A DNA stretch of 64,000 nucleotides from Anomaloglossus baeobatrachus (Eukaryota; Chordata; Amphibia; Anura; Aromobatidae), in assembly GCF_048569485.1 (NCBI RefSeq), contig NC_134364.1, positions 126,988,752 to 127,052,751 of the forward strand. The letters are read 5' to 3'. The notes beneath the pieces were generated by a model, which searched no databases, was not told the origin of the DNA, and was given only the letters and a program-made list of their open reading frames with translations. Positions within the stretch are counted from its first letter, which is position 1. Every line of letters begins with the position of its first letter. The position numbers were made by a program, and so were the translations under genes. Positions 12,101-24,714 of the stretch are shown one piece after another.

Positions 12101-15100
12101 TGCAGAGCATCACTCCACCTCCTATACAGAGAGATACAGCCTGCAGAGCATCACTGCACCTCCTATACAGAGATACAGCCTGCAGAGCATCACTCCACCT
12201 CCTATACAGAGATACAGCCTGCAGAGCATCACTCCACCTCCTATACAGAGATCCAGCCTGCAGAGCATCACTCCACCTCCTATACAGAGAGATACAGCCT
12301 GCAGAGCATCACTCCACCTCCTATACAGAGAGATACAGTCTGCAGAGCATCACTCCACCTCCTATACAGAGAGATACAGCCTGCATAGCATCACTCCACC
12401 TCCTATACAGGGAGATACAGCCTGCAGAGCATCACTCCACCTCCTATACATAGATACAGCCTGCTGATGGGGGAGGCTGGGAGGAGGACCGGGCCTGCAG
12501 AGCATCACTCCACCTCCTATACAGAGAGATACAGCCTGCAGAGCATCACTCCACCTCCTATACAGAGAGATACAGCCTGCAGAGCATCACTCCACCTCCT
12601 ATACAGAGAGATACAGCCTGCAGAGCATCACTCCACCTCCTATACAGAGATACAGCCTGCAGAGCATCACTCCACCTCCTATACAGAGATACAGCCTGCA
12701 GAGCATCACTCCACCTCCTATACAGAGATACAGCCTGCAGAGCATCACTCCACCTCCTATACAGAGATACAGCCTGCAGAGCATCACTCCACCTCCTATA
12801 CAGAGATACAGCCTGCAGAGCATCACTCCACCTCCTATACAGAGAGATACAGCCTGCAGAGCATCACTCCACCTCCTATACAGAGATACAGCCTGCAGAG
12901 CATCACTCCACCTCCTATACAGAGATATACAGCCTGCAGAGCATCACTCCACCTCCTATACAGAGATACAGCCTGCAGAGCATCACTCCACCTCCTATAC
13001 AGAGATACAGCCTGCAGAGCATCACTCCACCTCCTATACAGAGAGATACAGCCTGCAGAGCATCACTCCACCTCCTATACAGAGATACAGCCTGCAGAGC
13101 ATCACTCCACCTCCTATACAGAGATACAGCCTGCAGAGCATCACTCCACCTCCTATACAGAGAGATACAGCCTGCAGAGCATCACTCCACCTCCTATACA
13201 GAGATACAGCCTGCAGAGCATCACTCCACCTCCTATACAGAGATATACAGCCTGCAGAGCATCACTCCACCTCCTATACAGAGATACAGCCTGCAGAGCA
13301 TCACTCCACCTCCTATACAGAGATACAGCCTGCAGAGCATCACTCCACCTCCTATACAGAGATACAGCCTGCAGAGCATCACTCCACCTCCTATACAGAG
13401 AGATACAGCCTGCAGAGCATCACTCCACCTCCTATACAGAGAGATACAGCCTGCAGAGCATCACTCCACCTCCTATACAGAGAGATACAGCCTGCAGAGC
13501 ATCACTCCACCTCCTATACAGAGAGATACAGCCTGCAGAGCATCACTCCACCTCCTATACAGAGATACAGCCTGCAGAGCATCACTCCACCTCCTATACA
13601 GAGACACAGCTTGCAGAGCATCACTCCACCTCCTATACAGAGATACAGCCTGCAGAGCATCACTCCACCTCCTATACAGAGATACAGCCTGCAGAGCATC
13701 ACTCCACCTCCTATACAGAGAGATACAGCCTGCAGAGCATCACTCCACCTCCTATACAGAGAGGTACAGCCTGCTGATGGGGGAGGCTGGGAGGAGGACC
13801 GGGCCTGCAGAGCATCACTCCACCTCCTATACAGAGATACAGCCTGCAGAGCATCACTGCACCTCCTATACAGAGATACAGCCTGCAGAGCATCACTCCA
13901 CCTCCTATACAGAGATACAGCCTGCAGAGCATCACTCCACCTCCTATACAGAGATCCAGCCTGCAGAGCATCACTCCACCTCCTATACAGAGAGATACAG
14001 CCTGCAGAGCATCACTCCACCTCCTATACAGAGAGATACAGTCTGCAGAGCATCACTCCACCTCCTATACAGAGAGATACAGCCTGCAGAGCATCACTCC
14101 ACCTCCTATACAGAGAGATACAGCCTGCAGAGCATCACTCCACCTCCTATACAGAGATAGAGCCTGCAGAGCATCACTCCACCTCCTATACAGAGATACA
14201 GCCTGCAGAGCATCACTCCACCTCCTATACAGAGATAGAGCCTGCAGAGCATCACTCCACCTCCTATACAGAGATACAGCCTGCAGAGCATCACTCCACC
14301 TCCTATACAGAGATACAGCCTGCAGAGCATCACTCCACCTCCTATACAGAGATACAGCCTGCAGAGCATCACTCCACCTCCTATACAGAGATACAGCCTG
14401 CAGAGCATCACTCCACCTCCTATACAGAGATACAGCCTGCAGAGCATCACTCCACCTCCTATACAGAGATACAGCCTGCAGAGCATCACTCCACCTCCTA
14501 TACAGAGATACAGCCTGCAGAGCATCACTCCACCTCCTATACAGAGATACAGCCTGCAGAGCATCACTCCACCTCCTATACAGAGATACAGCCTGCAGAG
14601 CATCACTCCACCTCCTATACAGAGAGACAGCCTGCAGAGCATCACTCCACCTCCTATACATAGAGATACAGCCTGCAGAGCATCACTCCACCTCCTATAC
14701 ATAGAGATACAGCCTGCAGAGCATCACTCCACCTCCTATACAGAGAGATACAGCCTGCAGAGCATCACTCCACCTCCTATACAGAGAGATACAGCCTGCA
14801 GAGCATCACTCCACCTCCTATACAGACAGATACAGCCTGCAGAGCATCACTCCACCTCCTATACAGAGATACAGCCTGCAGAGCATCACTCCACCTCCTA
14901 TACAGAGAGATACAGCCTGCAGAGCATCACTCCACCTCCTATACAGAGAGATACAGCCTGCAGAGCATCACTCCACCTCCTATACAGAGAGATACAGCCT
15001 GCAGAGCATCACTCCACCTCCTATACAGAGAGATACAGCCTGCAGAGCATCACTCCACCTCCTATACAGAGATACAGCCTGCAGAGCATCACTCCACCTC

Positions 15101-18100
15101 CTATACAGCGAGATACAGCCTGCAGAGCATCACTCCACCTCCTATACAGAGAGGTACAGCCTGCTGATGGGGGAGGCTGGGAGGAGGACCGGGCCTGCAG
15201 AGCATCACTCCACCTCCTATACAGAGATACAGCCTGCAGAGCATCACTGCACCTCCTATACAGAGAGACAGCCTGCAGAGCATCACTCCACCTCCTATAC
15301 AGAGATACAGCCTGCAGAGCATCACTCCACCTCCTATACAGAGATACAGCCTGCAGAGCATCACTCCACCTCCTATACAGAGAGATACAGCCAGCCTGCA
15401 GACGCATCACTCCACCTCCTATACAGAGATACAGCCTGCAGAGCATTACTCCACCTCCTATACAGAGAGATACAGCCTGCAGAGCATCACTCCACCTCCT
15501 ATACAGAGAGATACAGCCTGCAGAGCATCACTCCACCTCCTATACAGAGAGATACAGCCTGCAGAGCATCACTCCACCTCCTATACAGAGATACAGCCTG
15601 CAGAGCATCACTCCACCTCCTATACAGAGATACAGCCTGCAGAGCATCACTCCACCTCCTATACAGAGAGATACAGCCTGCAGAGCATCACTCCACCTCC
15701 TATACAGAGATACAGCCTGCAGAGCATCACTCCACCTCCTATACAGAGATACAGCCTGCAGAGCATCACTCCACCTCCTATACAGAGATACAGCCTGCAG
15801 AGCATCACTCCACCTCCTATACAGAGAGATACAGCCTGCAGAGCATCACTCCACCTCCTATACAGAGATACAGCCTGCAGAGCATCACTCCACCTCCTAT
15901 ACAGAGATATACAGCCTGCAGAGCATCACTCCACCTCCTATACAGAGATACAGCCTGCAGAGCATCACTCCACCTCCTATACAGAGATACAGCCTGCAGA
16001 GCATCACTCCACCTCCTATACAGAGAGATACAGCCTGCAGAGCATCACTCCACCTCCTATACAGAGATACAGCCTGCAGAGCATCACTCCACCTCCTATA
16101 CAGAGATACAGCCTGCAGAGCATCACTCCACCTCCTATACAGAGAGATACAGCCTGCAGAGCATCACTCCACCTCCTATACAGAGATACAGCCTGCAGAG
16201 CATCACTCCACCTCCTATACAGAGATATACAGCCTGCAGAGCATCACTCCACCTCCTATACAGAGAGATACAGCCTGCAGAGCATCACTCCACCTCCTAT
16301 ACAGAGATATACAGCCTGCAGAGCATCACTCCACCTCCTATACAGAGATACAGCCTGCAGAGCATCACTCCACCTCCTATACAGAGAGATACAGCCTGCA
16401 GAGCATCACTCCACCTCCTATACAGAGAGATACAGCCTGCAGAGCATCACTCCACCTCCTATACAGAGAGATACAGCCTGCAGAGCATCACTCCACCTCC
16501 TATACAGAGATACAGCCTGCAGAGCATCACTCCACCTCCTATACAGAGATACAGCTTGCAGAGCATCACTCCACCTCCTATACAGAGATACAGCCTGCAG
16601 AGCATCACTCCACCTCCTATACAGAGATACAGCCTGCAGAGCATCACTCCACCTCCTATACAGAGATACAGCCTGCAGAGCATCACTCCACCTCCTATAC
16701 AGAGATACAGCCTGCAGAGCATCACTCCACCTCCTATACAGAGATACAGCTTGCAGAGCATCACTCCACCTCCTATACAGAGATACAGCCTGCAGAGCAT
16801 CACTCCACCTCCTATACAGAGATACAGCCTGCAGAGCATCACTCCACCTCCTATACAGAGAGATACAGCCTGCAGAGCATCACTCCACCTCCTATACAGA
16901 GAGGTACAGCCTGCTGATGGGGGAGGCTGGGAGGAGGACCGGGCCTGCAGAGCATCACTCCACCTCCTATACAGAGATACAGCCTGCAGAGCATCACTCC
17001 ACCTCCTATACAGAGATACAGCCTGCAGAGCATCACTCCACCTCCTATACAGAGATCCAGCCTGCAGAGCATCACTCCACCTCCTATACAGAGAGATACA
17101 GCCTGCAGAGCATCACTCCACCTCCTATACAGAGAGATACAGTCTGCAGAGCATCACTCCACCTCCTATACAGAGAGATACAGCCTGCAGAGCATCACTC
17201 CACCTCCTATACAGGGAGATACAGCCTGCAGAGCATCACTCCACCTCCTATACAGAGAGATACAGTCTGCAGAGCATCACTCCACCTCCTATACAGAGCT
17301 ACAGCCTGCAGAGCATCACTCCACCTCCTATACATAGATACAGCCTGCTGATGGGGGAGGCTGGGAGGAGGACCGGGCCTGCAGAGCATCACTCCACCTC
17401 CTATACAGAGAGATACAGCCTGCAGAGCATCAGTCCACCTCCTATACAGAGATACAGCCTGCAGAGCATCACTCCACCTCCTATACAGAGAGATACAGCC
17501 TGCAGATGAGGAGGCCGGGAGGAGGACCGGGCCTGCAGAGCATCACTCCACCTACTATACAGAGAGATACAGCCTGCAGAGCATCACTCCACCTCCTATA
17601 CAGAGAGATACAGCCTGCAGAGCATCACTCCACCTCCTATACAGAGAGATACAGCCTGCAGAGCATCACTCCACCTCCTATACAGAGAGATACAGCCTGC
17701 AGAGCATCACTCCACCTCCTATACAGAGATACAGCCTGCAGAGCATCACTCCACCTCCTATACAGAGATACAGCCTGCAGAGCATCACTCCACCTCCTAT
17801 ACAGAGAGATACAGCCTGCAGAGCATCACTCCACCTCCTATACAGAGAGATACAGCCTGCAGAGCATCACTCCACCTCCTATACAGAGAGATACAGCCTG
17901 CAGAGCATCACTCCACCTCCTATACAGAGAGATACAGCCTGCAGAGCATCACTCCACCTCCTATACAGAGAGATACAGCCTGCAGAGCATCACTCCACCT
18001 CCTATACAGAGAGATACAGCCTGCAGAGCATCACTCCACCTCCTATACAGAGATAGAGCCTGCAGAGCATCACTCCACCTCCTATACAGAGATACAGCCT

Positions 18101-20400
18101 GCAGAGCATCACTCCACCTCCTATACAGAGATACAGCCTGCAGAGCATCACTCCACCTCCTATACAGAGATACAGCCTGCAGAGCATCACTCCACCTCCT
18201 ATACAGAGATACAGCCTGCAGAGCATCACTCCACCTCCTATACAGAGATACAGCCTGCAGAGCATTACTCCACCTCCTATACAGAGATACAGCCTGCAGA
18301 GCATCACTCCACCTCCTATACAGAGATACAGCCTGCAGAGCATCACTCCACCTCCTATACAGAGATACAGCCTGCAGAGCATCACTCCACCTCCTATACA
18401 GAGATACAGCCTGCAGAGCATCACTCCACCTCCTATACAGAGATACAGCCTGCAGAGCATCACTCCACCTCCTATACAGAGATACAGCCTGCAGAGCATC
18501 ACTCCACCTCCTATACAGAGATACAGCTTGCAGAGCATCACTCCACCTCCTATACAGAGAGATACAGCCTGCAGAGCATCACTCCACCTCCTATACAGAG
18601 AGATACAGCCTGCAGAGCATCACTCCACCTCCTATACAGAGATACAGCCTGCAGAGCATCACTCCACCTCCTATACAGAGATACAGCCTGCAGAGCATCA
18701 CTCCACCTCCTATACAGAGATACAGCCTGCAGAGCATCACTCCACCTCCTATACAGAGATACAGCCTGCAGAGCATCACTCCACCTCCTATACAGAGCTA
18801 CAGCCTGCAGAGCATCACTCCACCTCCTATACAGAGAGATACAGCCTGCAGAGCATCACTCCACCTCCTATACAGAGAGATACAGCCTGCAGAGCATCAC
18901 TCCACCTCCTATACAGAGATACAGCCTGCAGAGCATCACTCCACCTCCTATACAGAGAGATACAGCCTGCAGAGCATCACTCCACCTCCTATACAGAGAT
19001 ACAGCCTGCAGAGCATCACTCCACCTCCTATACAGAGATACAGCCTGCAGAGCATCACTCCACCTCCTATACAGAGAGATACAGCCTGCAGAGCATCACT
19101 CCACCTCCTATACAGAGATACAGCCTGCAGAGCATCACTCCACCTCCTATACAGAGATACAGCCTGCAGAGCATCACTCCACCTCCTATACAGAGAGATA
19201 CAGCCTGCAGAGCATCACTCACCTCCTATACAGAGAGATACAGCCTGCAGAGCATCACTCCACCTCCTATACAGAGATACAGCCTGCAGAGCATCACTCC
19301 ACCTCCTATACAGAGATACAGCCTGCAGAGCATCACTCCACCTCCTATACAGAGAGATACAGCCTGCAGAGCATCACTCCACCTCCTATACAGAGAGATA
19401 CAGCCTGCAGAGCATCACTCCACCTCCTATACAGAGAGATACAGCCTGCAGAGCATCACTCCACCTCCTATACAGAGATCCAGCCTGCAGAGCATCACTC
19501 CACCTCCTATACAGAGAGATACAGCCTGCAGAGCATCACTCCACCTCCTATACAGAGAGATACAGCCTGCAGAGCATCACTCCACCTCCTATACAGAGAT
19601 ACAGCCTGCAGAGCATCACTCCAGCTCCTATACAGAGAGATACAGCCTGCAGAGCATCACTCCACCTCCTATACAGAGATACAGCCTGCAGAGCATCACT
19701 CCACCTCCTATACAGAGAGTTACAGCCTGCAGAGCATCACTCCACCTCCTATACAGAGAGATACAGCCTGCAGATGGGGGAGGCCGGAAGGAGGACCGGG
19801 CCTGCAGAGCATCACTCCACCTCCTATATATAGATACAGCCTGCAGAGCATCACTCCACCTCCTATACATAGATACAGCCTGCAGAGCATCACTCCACCT
19901 TCTATACAGAGAGAAACAGCCTCAGATGGGGGAGGCCGGGAGGAGGACCGGGCCTGCAGAGCATCACTCCACCTCCTATACATAGATACAGCCTGCAGAA
20001 CATCACTCCACCTCCTATACATAGATACAGCCTGCAGAGCATCACTCCACCTCCTATACAGAGAGATACAGCCTGCAGATGGGGGAGGCCGGGAGGAGGA
20101 CCGGGCCTGCAGAGCATCACTCCACCTCCTATACATAGATACAGCCTGCAGAGCATCACTCCACCTTCTATACAGAGAGATACAGCCTCAGATGGGGGAG
20201 GCCGGGAGGAGGACCGGGCCTGCAGAGCATCACTCCACCTCCTATACATAGATACAGCCTGCAGAGCATCACTCCACCTCCTATACATAGATACAGCCTG
20301 CAGAACATCACTCCACCTTCTATACATAGAGATACAGCCTGCAGATGGGGAGGACTGTGCCCCCCCGCCGGAGGAGACACCGAGCCTGCAGAGCATCACT
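6134..20400. repeat. Minisatellite B, 39/41-bp unit, about 14.3 kb
   Basis: Roughly 350 copies of a unit containing GATACAGCCTGCAGAGC and ATCACTCCACCTCC, ending TATACAGA. The basic period is 39 bp; a common variant with an extra GA is 41 bp. Other variants add AT (ATATACAG) or swap CAGAGA for CATAGA. From about 11.87 kb rightward the array is interrupted by a GC-rich module (GATGGGGGAGGCTGGGAGG plus GACCGGGCC). It occurs near 11.87, 12.46, 13.77, 15.16, 16.91, 17.35 and 17.51 kb, then more densely at 19.77-20.35 kb. A related sequence, CTGGGGGAGACACCGGGCC, begins the array at 6.14 kb. The 39-bp period is a multiple of three, so several frames stay open for hundreds of codons on both strands; this is not evidence of coding. 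Confidence 0.98.
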
Positions 20401-20545
20401 CCAGCTCCTATATAAAGGGATATATGCTGCAGAATAATACACCACTAACCTCTGCAGAGCATCACTCCTCCCCCAGCTATACATAGGGATATATGCTGCA
20501 GAATACTACACCACTAACCTCTGCAGAGCATCGCTCCTCCGCCTC
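20380..20545. repeat. Degenerate right edge of minisatellite B
   Basis: Two imperfect copies of a longer, roughly 85-bp unit share ATATGCTGCAGAATA, ACACCACTAACCTC and TGCAGAGCATC. They are related to the array-B unit but diverged, as expected for an older array edge that escaped homogenisation. Confidence 0.7.
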
Positions 20546-20742
20546 CTGGCAGACGGTCATATCTCAGTGTCGCACAGGTTTGTTCTGTGCTGATTTTGGA
20601 ACCATTAGGGACATGGACACTGATACCAGCCCGAGCAGAAGATGTCACCTAATGATAGTAATTATATCACCAGCGCTAGAAGGGGCAAATTACCTGGAAA
20701 AGAGCAAATAAAAAGGATGATGGAAGGTGGAAATGATGTACA
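20546..20742. other. Single-copy spacer between minisatellite B and the Tc1 element
   Basis: About 200 bp with no recognisable gene or repeat. A TA dinucleotide at 20,739-20,740 lies next to the transposon end and may be the remnant of the target duplication. Confidence 0.5.
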
Positions 20743-20919
20743 CAATGGGTACGGAAAGTATTCACGCCCCTTTACATTTTTCACTCTTTGTTTCATTGCA
20801 GCCATTTGGTATTTTTCCTCAGTAATGTGCACTCTGCCCCATCCCCCGTCTTGTCAGAAAAAAACAGAAATGTAGAAATTTTTGCAAATTTATTAAACAA
20901 GAAAACTGAAATATCACAT

Positions 20920-20992
20920 GGTCATAAGTATTCAGCCCCTTTGCTCAGTATATCACATGGTCATAAGTATTCCGCCCCTTTGCTCAGTATTG
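20920..20992. repeat. Left subterminal direct repeats of the Tc1 element
   Basis: Two copies of a segment containing ATCACATGGTCATAAGTATTC and CCCCTTTGCTCAGTAT. They are the reverse complement of the repeat expanded at the right end. In Tc1-type elements such subterminal repeats can be transposase-binding sites; that role here is inferred. Confidence 0.7.
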
Positions 20993-21966
20993 AGTAGAGG
21001 CCCCCTCCCTTTTGAGCTAGTGCAGCCATGAGTCTTCTTGGGATCCTAGATTTGGGGATCCTCAGCCATTCTTCCTTGCAGATCCTCTCCAGTTCCGTCA
21101 GGTTGGATGGTGAACGTTGGTGGATGCCATTTTCAGGTCTCTCCAGAGATGCTCAATTGGGTTTAGGTCAGGGCTCTGGCTGGGCCGGTCAGGAATGGTC
21201 ACAGAGTTGTTCTGAAGCCGCTCCTTTGTTATTTTAGCTGTGTGCTTAGGGTCATTGTCTTGTTGGAAGGTGAACCTTCTGTCAAGTCTGAGGTCCAGAG
21301 CACTCTGGAAGAGGTTTTCTTCCAGGATATCTCTGCACTTGGTTGCATTCATCTTTCCTTCAATTGCCACCAGTCGTCCTGTCCCTGCTCCCATAGCATG
21401 ATGCTGCCACCACCATGCCTCACTGTGGGGATTGTATTGGGCAGGTGATGAGAAGTGCCTGGTTTCTCCACACATACCGCTTACAATTATCACCAGAAAG
21501 TTCTATCTTCGTCTCATCAGACCAGAGAATCTTATTTCTCATAGTCTGCGAGTCACTCATGTGTTTTTTTGTAAACTCTATGCGGCTTTCATATGTCTTG
21601 CCCTGAGGAGAGGCTTCCGTCGGCCACTCTGCCATAAAGGCCCGACTGGTGGAGGCTGCAGTGATAGGTGACTTTGTGGAACTTTCTCCCATCTCCCTAC
21701 TGCATCTCTGGAGCTCAGCCACAGTGATCTTGGGGCTCTTCTTTACCTCTCACCAAGGCTCTTCTCTCACAATTGCTCAGTTTGGCTGGACGGCCAGGTC
21801 TAGGACGAGTTCTGCTGGTCTTAAACAGCTTCCATTTAAGGATAATGGAGGCCACTGTGCTCTTAGGAACCTTGAGTATTGCAGAAATTCTTTTGTAACC
21901 TTGGCCAGATCTGTGCCTTGCCACAATTCTGTCTCTGAGCTCCTTGGGCAGTTCCTTTGACCTCAT
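20993..21966 (-). pseudogene. Tc1-family transposase pseudogene
   Basis: The product would have been a DD34E transposase of about 340 residues that binds the element's ends and moves it by cut and paste. The start (MRSKELPKELRDR, ATG at 21,964-21,966) leads into a paired-like helix-turn-helix (IVARHRSGQGYKRISAIL, then VPKSTVASIILKWK) and a GRPAK hook. The first catalytic Asp lies in ILWSDETKIELSG, the second in FQQDNDPKHTAK and the Glu in SPDLNPIEHLW, so the catalytic motifs are still legible. The frame changes at least three times: near 21.72 kb, near 21.45 kb and near 21.13 kb, after DLKMA. The C-terminal segment (NLTELERICKEEW) continues in another frame, so no intact enzyme is encoded. 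Of the two host genes seen nearby, neither is related to it. Confidence 0.92.
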
Positions 21967-22137
21967 GATTCTCATTTGGTGTGACATGCAGTGTGCGCTG
22001 AGGTCTTATATACACAGGTGTGCGCCTTTCCAAATCACGTCCTATCAGTGTAATTACACACAGCTGCACTCCAATGAAGGAGGAGAACCATCTCAAGGAG
22101 GATCACAAGGAAATGGACAGCATGTGACTTACATATG

Positions 22138-22337
22138 AGGGTCTGAGCAAAGGGGCTGAATACTTATCACCATGTGATATACTGAGCAAAGGGGCTGAAT
22201 ACTTATCACCATGTGATATACTGAGCAAAGGGGCTGAATACTTATCACCATGTGATATACTGAGCAAAGGGGCTGAATACTTATCACCATGTGATATACT
22301 GAGCAAAGGGGCTGAATACTTATGACCATGGGATATT
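22138..22337. repeat. Expanded right subterminal repeat of the Tc1 element (39 bp, about 5 copies)
   Basis: Five near-identical 39-bp copies with GAGCAAAGGGGCTGAATAC, TTATCACCATGTG and ATATACT. The opposite end has only two copies, so the repeat has expanded locally into a short minisatellite inside the element. Confidence 0.9.
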
Positions 22338-22500
22338 TCAGTTTTCTTGTTTAATAAATTTGCAAAAATGTCTACATTTCTGTATTTTTCTGTCAGGATG
22401 GGGGATGGGGCAGAGTGCACATTAATGAGAATTTACCAAATGGCTGCAATGAATCAGAGTGAAAAATGTAAAGGGGTGTGAATACTTTCTGTACCCACTG

Positions 22501-23559
22501 TCACACAAATAGTATTATCTTGTCTCCCGAGTGTTGCCATCATTATCCTTTACCCGTAGTGCCGGCGCTGCTGTCCCATTCTGTAGTGCCGGCATACTGC
22601 TTCCATATTTATGCCGGTGTCCCTGCGTTCTCCACCCTACTCAGCTGGGACACCGCTGCCCTCTCCTTTTGGTTCCTTGCGCAGTTCCCTGTTCTGCCGC
22701 TCACATGTTGTTTGGTCCTCTGCTGTCCCCTATGGCCATCCACATGTGTTCGGTCCCTAGGTCCCAGGCCCTGAGCTTGTCCTGATGGGTATCTGGTTAT
22801 TGCCTAGGGTGCGTGCGTGCGTGCGTGCTCACCTTCCCCGCTTATATTGGGCTGTGTGCGCACCTTGAATTGGTGTCCCCGGCCTATGGCTGGGAGGCAT
22901 CTGGTATAAGAGTTCCTCTTCCCTGATGGTCGTGGCCAGTAACTGCTTTAGGTTACCTACCCTGGTGCTGTGTTGGTCCTGCCATGTTGCTCTGGTTTGC
23001 CCATACCCAGCTCCAGTCCTGACTGCTATAGTTCTGGTCTGCTGATGTCTGCCCTGGACCGGTCCTGCCCATGTGCTCCTCTGGTACCATCTGTATCCTG
23101 GTCCTGTGTCCCTGCTGTGAATAAAATCCTGTTTGTGTTTGAAGCCTGAAGTCTGGAGTTCCTGCTGGGCCTGCACCACCCTGTTGCGGTCCAAGCCGAT
23201 TGTGCCAGCATCACCTTGCTGCGGTACCTGTGCCACCCTGCTGCGGTCTGTGCCTGCTGTCTGATGACCTCTGCCCGATGTCTGGGCCTTACCCGATGTC
23301 CGGTTTGTGATGGCCGATGCCTGGAGCCTGGCCTGATGACTTCCGGTGTCTGTCCTGTTCTTGAGTAGGCTGGTCCGTTTCTGTGTCCTGGGACCAGCCT
23401 GATCCTGACCCATTCCTGAACTGTACTGTGTTCCCGTGCCAGTCTTGGCTGACACTGCCTGTCCTCCCGTTCTGCGGTCATCTAGCCCTGCCTCAGCTGC
23501 CACAGTCCCTGGATACCGCCCATTCCCCCCTCACCGCCTCCCTGTGTGTCGGCACCGCT
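22501..23559. other. GC-rich single-copy interval, possible LTR-like segment
   Basis: No gene is recognised. A (GTGC)n microsatellite lies at about 22,808-22,830. A TATA-like GGTATAAGAG at about 22,899 is followed by AATAAA at 23,120-23,125, a spacing that would fit a solo LTR spanning roughly 22.55-23.17 kb. The ends are not defined and the family is not recognised. The right part has loosely repeated CTGCTGCGGT and CCTGATG words, apparently a decayed tandem repeat. Open frames on the minus strand are low-complexity and unsupported. Confidence 0.3.
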
Positions 23560-23990
23560 GCTCCATTTTCACCCCCCCCCCATGTGTCGGCAACACTGTT
23601 CTATGCCCCCCCTTCAGGTATCGTTGCCGCTGTCCCTTCTCTCCCCCCCCCCCCCAAGTGTTGGCGCTACTATCCCTTCCCCCCCAGGTGTTGGCTCCAC
23701 TGTCTCTCCCCCCCCCCCCCCGAGTGCTGACGCCACTGTCCCTACCCCCATGAGTGTTGCTGCTGCTGTCCCTTCCCCTCGAGTGTTGGTGCCGCTGTCC
23801 CTTCCCACCCTCGAGTGTTGGCGCTGCTATCCCTTCCCCCCTCCCCCACCAAGTGTTGGTGCCACTGTCCCTTTCCCCCCCTCCGAGTGTTGGCACTGCT
23901 GTCTCTTCCAACCCCCCGAGTGATGTTGGCGCTGCTGTCCCGAGCCCCCCCGCCCAGTGTTGGCGCCGTAGTCCCTTTCCCCCCTGCGTC
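23560..23990. repeat. Degenerate C-rich minisatellite, about 30 bp
   Basis: About 14 loose copies of GAGTGTTGGCGCTGCTGTCC followed by CTTCCCCCC runs. Copies differ in the length of the C run and at several bases. Short open frames rich in Pro/Ser or Gly/Thr are products of the base composition. Confidence 0.85.
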
Positions 23991-24714
23991 AGCATTGCCC
24001 CTGTGCGTTGGAGTCTTCACTTGTTCAGATTATCTGTAACCCCTGCTCTGTCGGTGCCTGTAGGACTGGAGTTGGGGTACAATGCCTTACATGATATTTC
24101 GGGAGACATGACTACGTCTCGGGTTGGGGTCTGAGTATTTGGGGTGTCCCCAGGGTTCCTCGTATTGTCGTTGGGTGCTGGGAATTCCTGATAATTTGGT
24201 TTATTACACGTCAGTAAATCTTGGGAGCTTTCTGACAAGTGATGTTCCTATTGGCCGCTCGTCTCCTCGGATTCCCGATGGGCGGCAGATCGTCTATGTA
24301 TCGATGGTGATTCGCTACTCTGTGGGCGCTGCGTGACGAGTGATTTACTGCACCCGGGGATCCAGGGATCCATTACAGGGCCGGAGCCTGACTCATAATG
24401 TGACCGCAGCTCTATTATTACCCTAATGATCACATGATTGATGAGCGGCCGCTAGTAATGGACGACACCGCCGAGGAAACCAGTCCATACAACAAGAATC
24501 TGTGCTGGAAACCAGTGCAAACCCATTACAGGATGAGCTGGCTGCAAATTCTCATCCAGGAAGCCATTACTCTCTGTTATCTGCTGCATCTGAATGTTCA
24601 TTACCAGATCCGATAATATCAGGGGCTCAGTGACCACCTCCTGTCTGTGAATCCCTGCAGTCACATGACTGATCAATAGCCAATTGCGGTGTGATATCGC
24701 TGGTCTGCGTTACC
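23991..24714. other. Single-copy interval without recognised gene
   Basis: About 720 bp of mixed-composition sequence. I see no splice-bounded conserved exon, RNA gene or repeat end. The short frames on both strands (60-74 codons) have no family resemblance that I recognise. Confidence 0.5.

Larger units (their letters stand above)
20743..22500 (-). mobile_element. Tc1/mariner DNA transposon, degraded, with terminal inverted repeats
   Basis: The left end (CAATGGGTACGGAAAGTATT) and right end (reverse complement CAGTGGGTACAGAAAGTATT) are inverted repeats. They continue with indels for over 100 bp into a shared TTCATTGCAGCCATTTGGTA and a GCACTCTGCCCCATCCCCC segment. At about 1.76 kb it is the usual size for a full-length Tc1 element. 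The remains of one transposase lie on the minus strand. Subterminal direct repeats lie inside both ends, two on the left and about five on the right. The TA flank is not intact on the right, so the exact end is good to a few bases. Confidence 0.93.

Noticed and set aside
22829-23503. 224-codon minus-strand frame rich in Gln/Thr/Gly
   Set aside because: Low-complexity, overlaps a decaying tandem repeat and a possible LTR-like segment; no domain recognised.
24452-24676. Short minus-strand frame in unique DNA before array C
   Set aside because: No splice signals or family resemblance; both strands are open over the same stretch.
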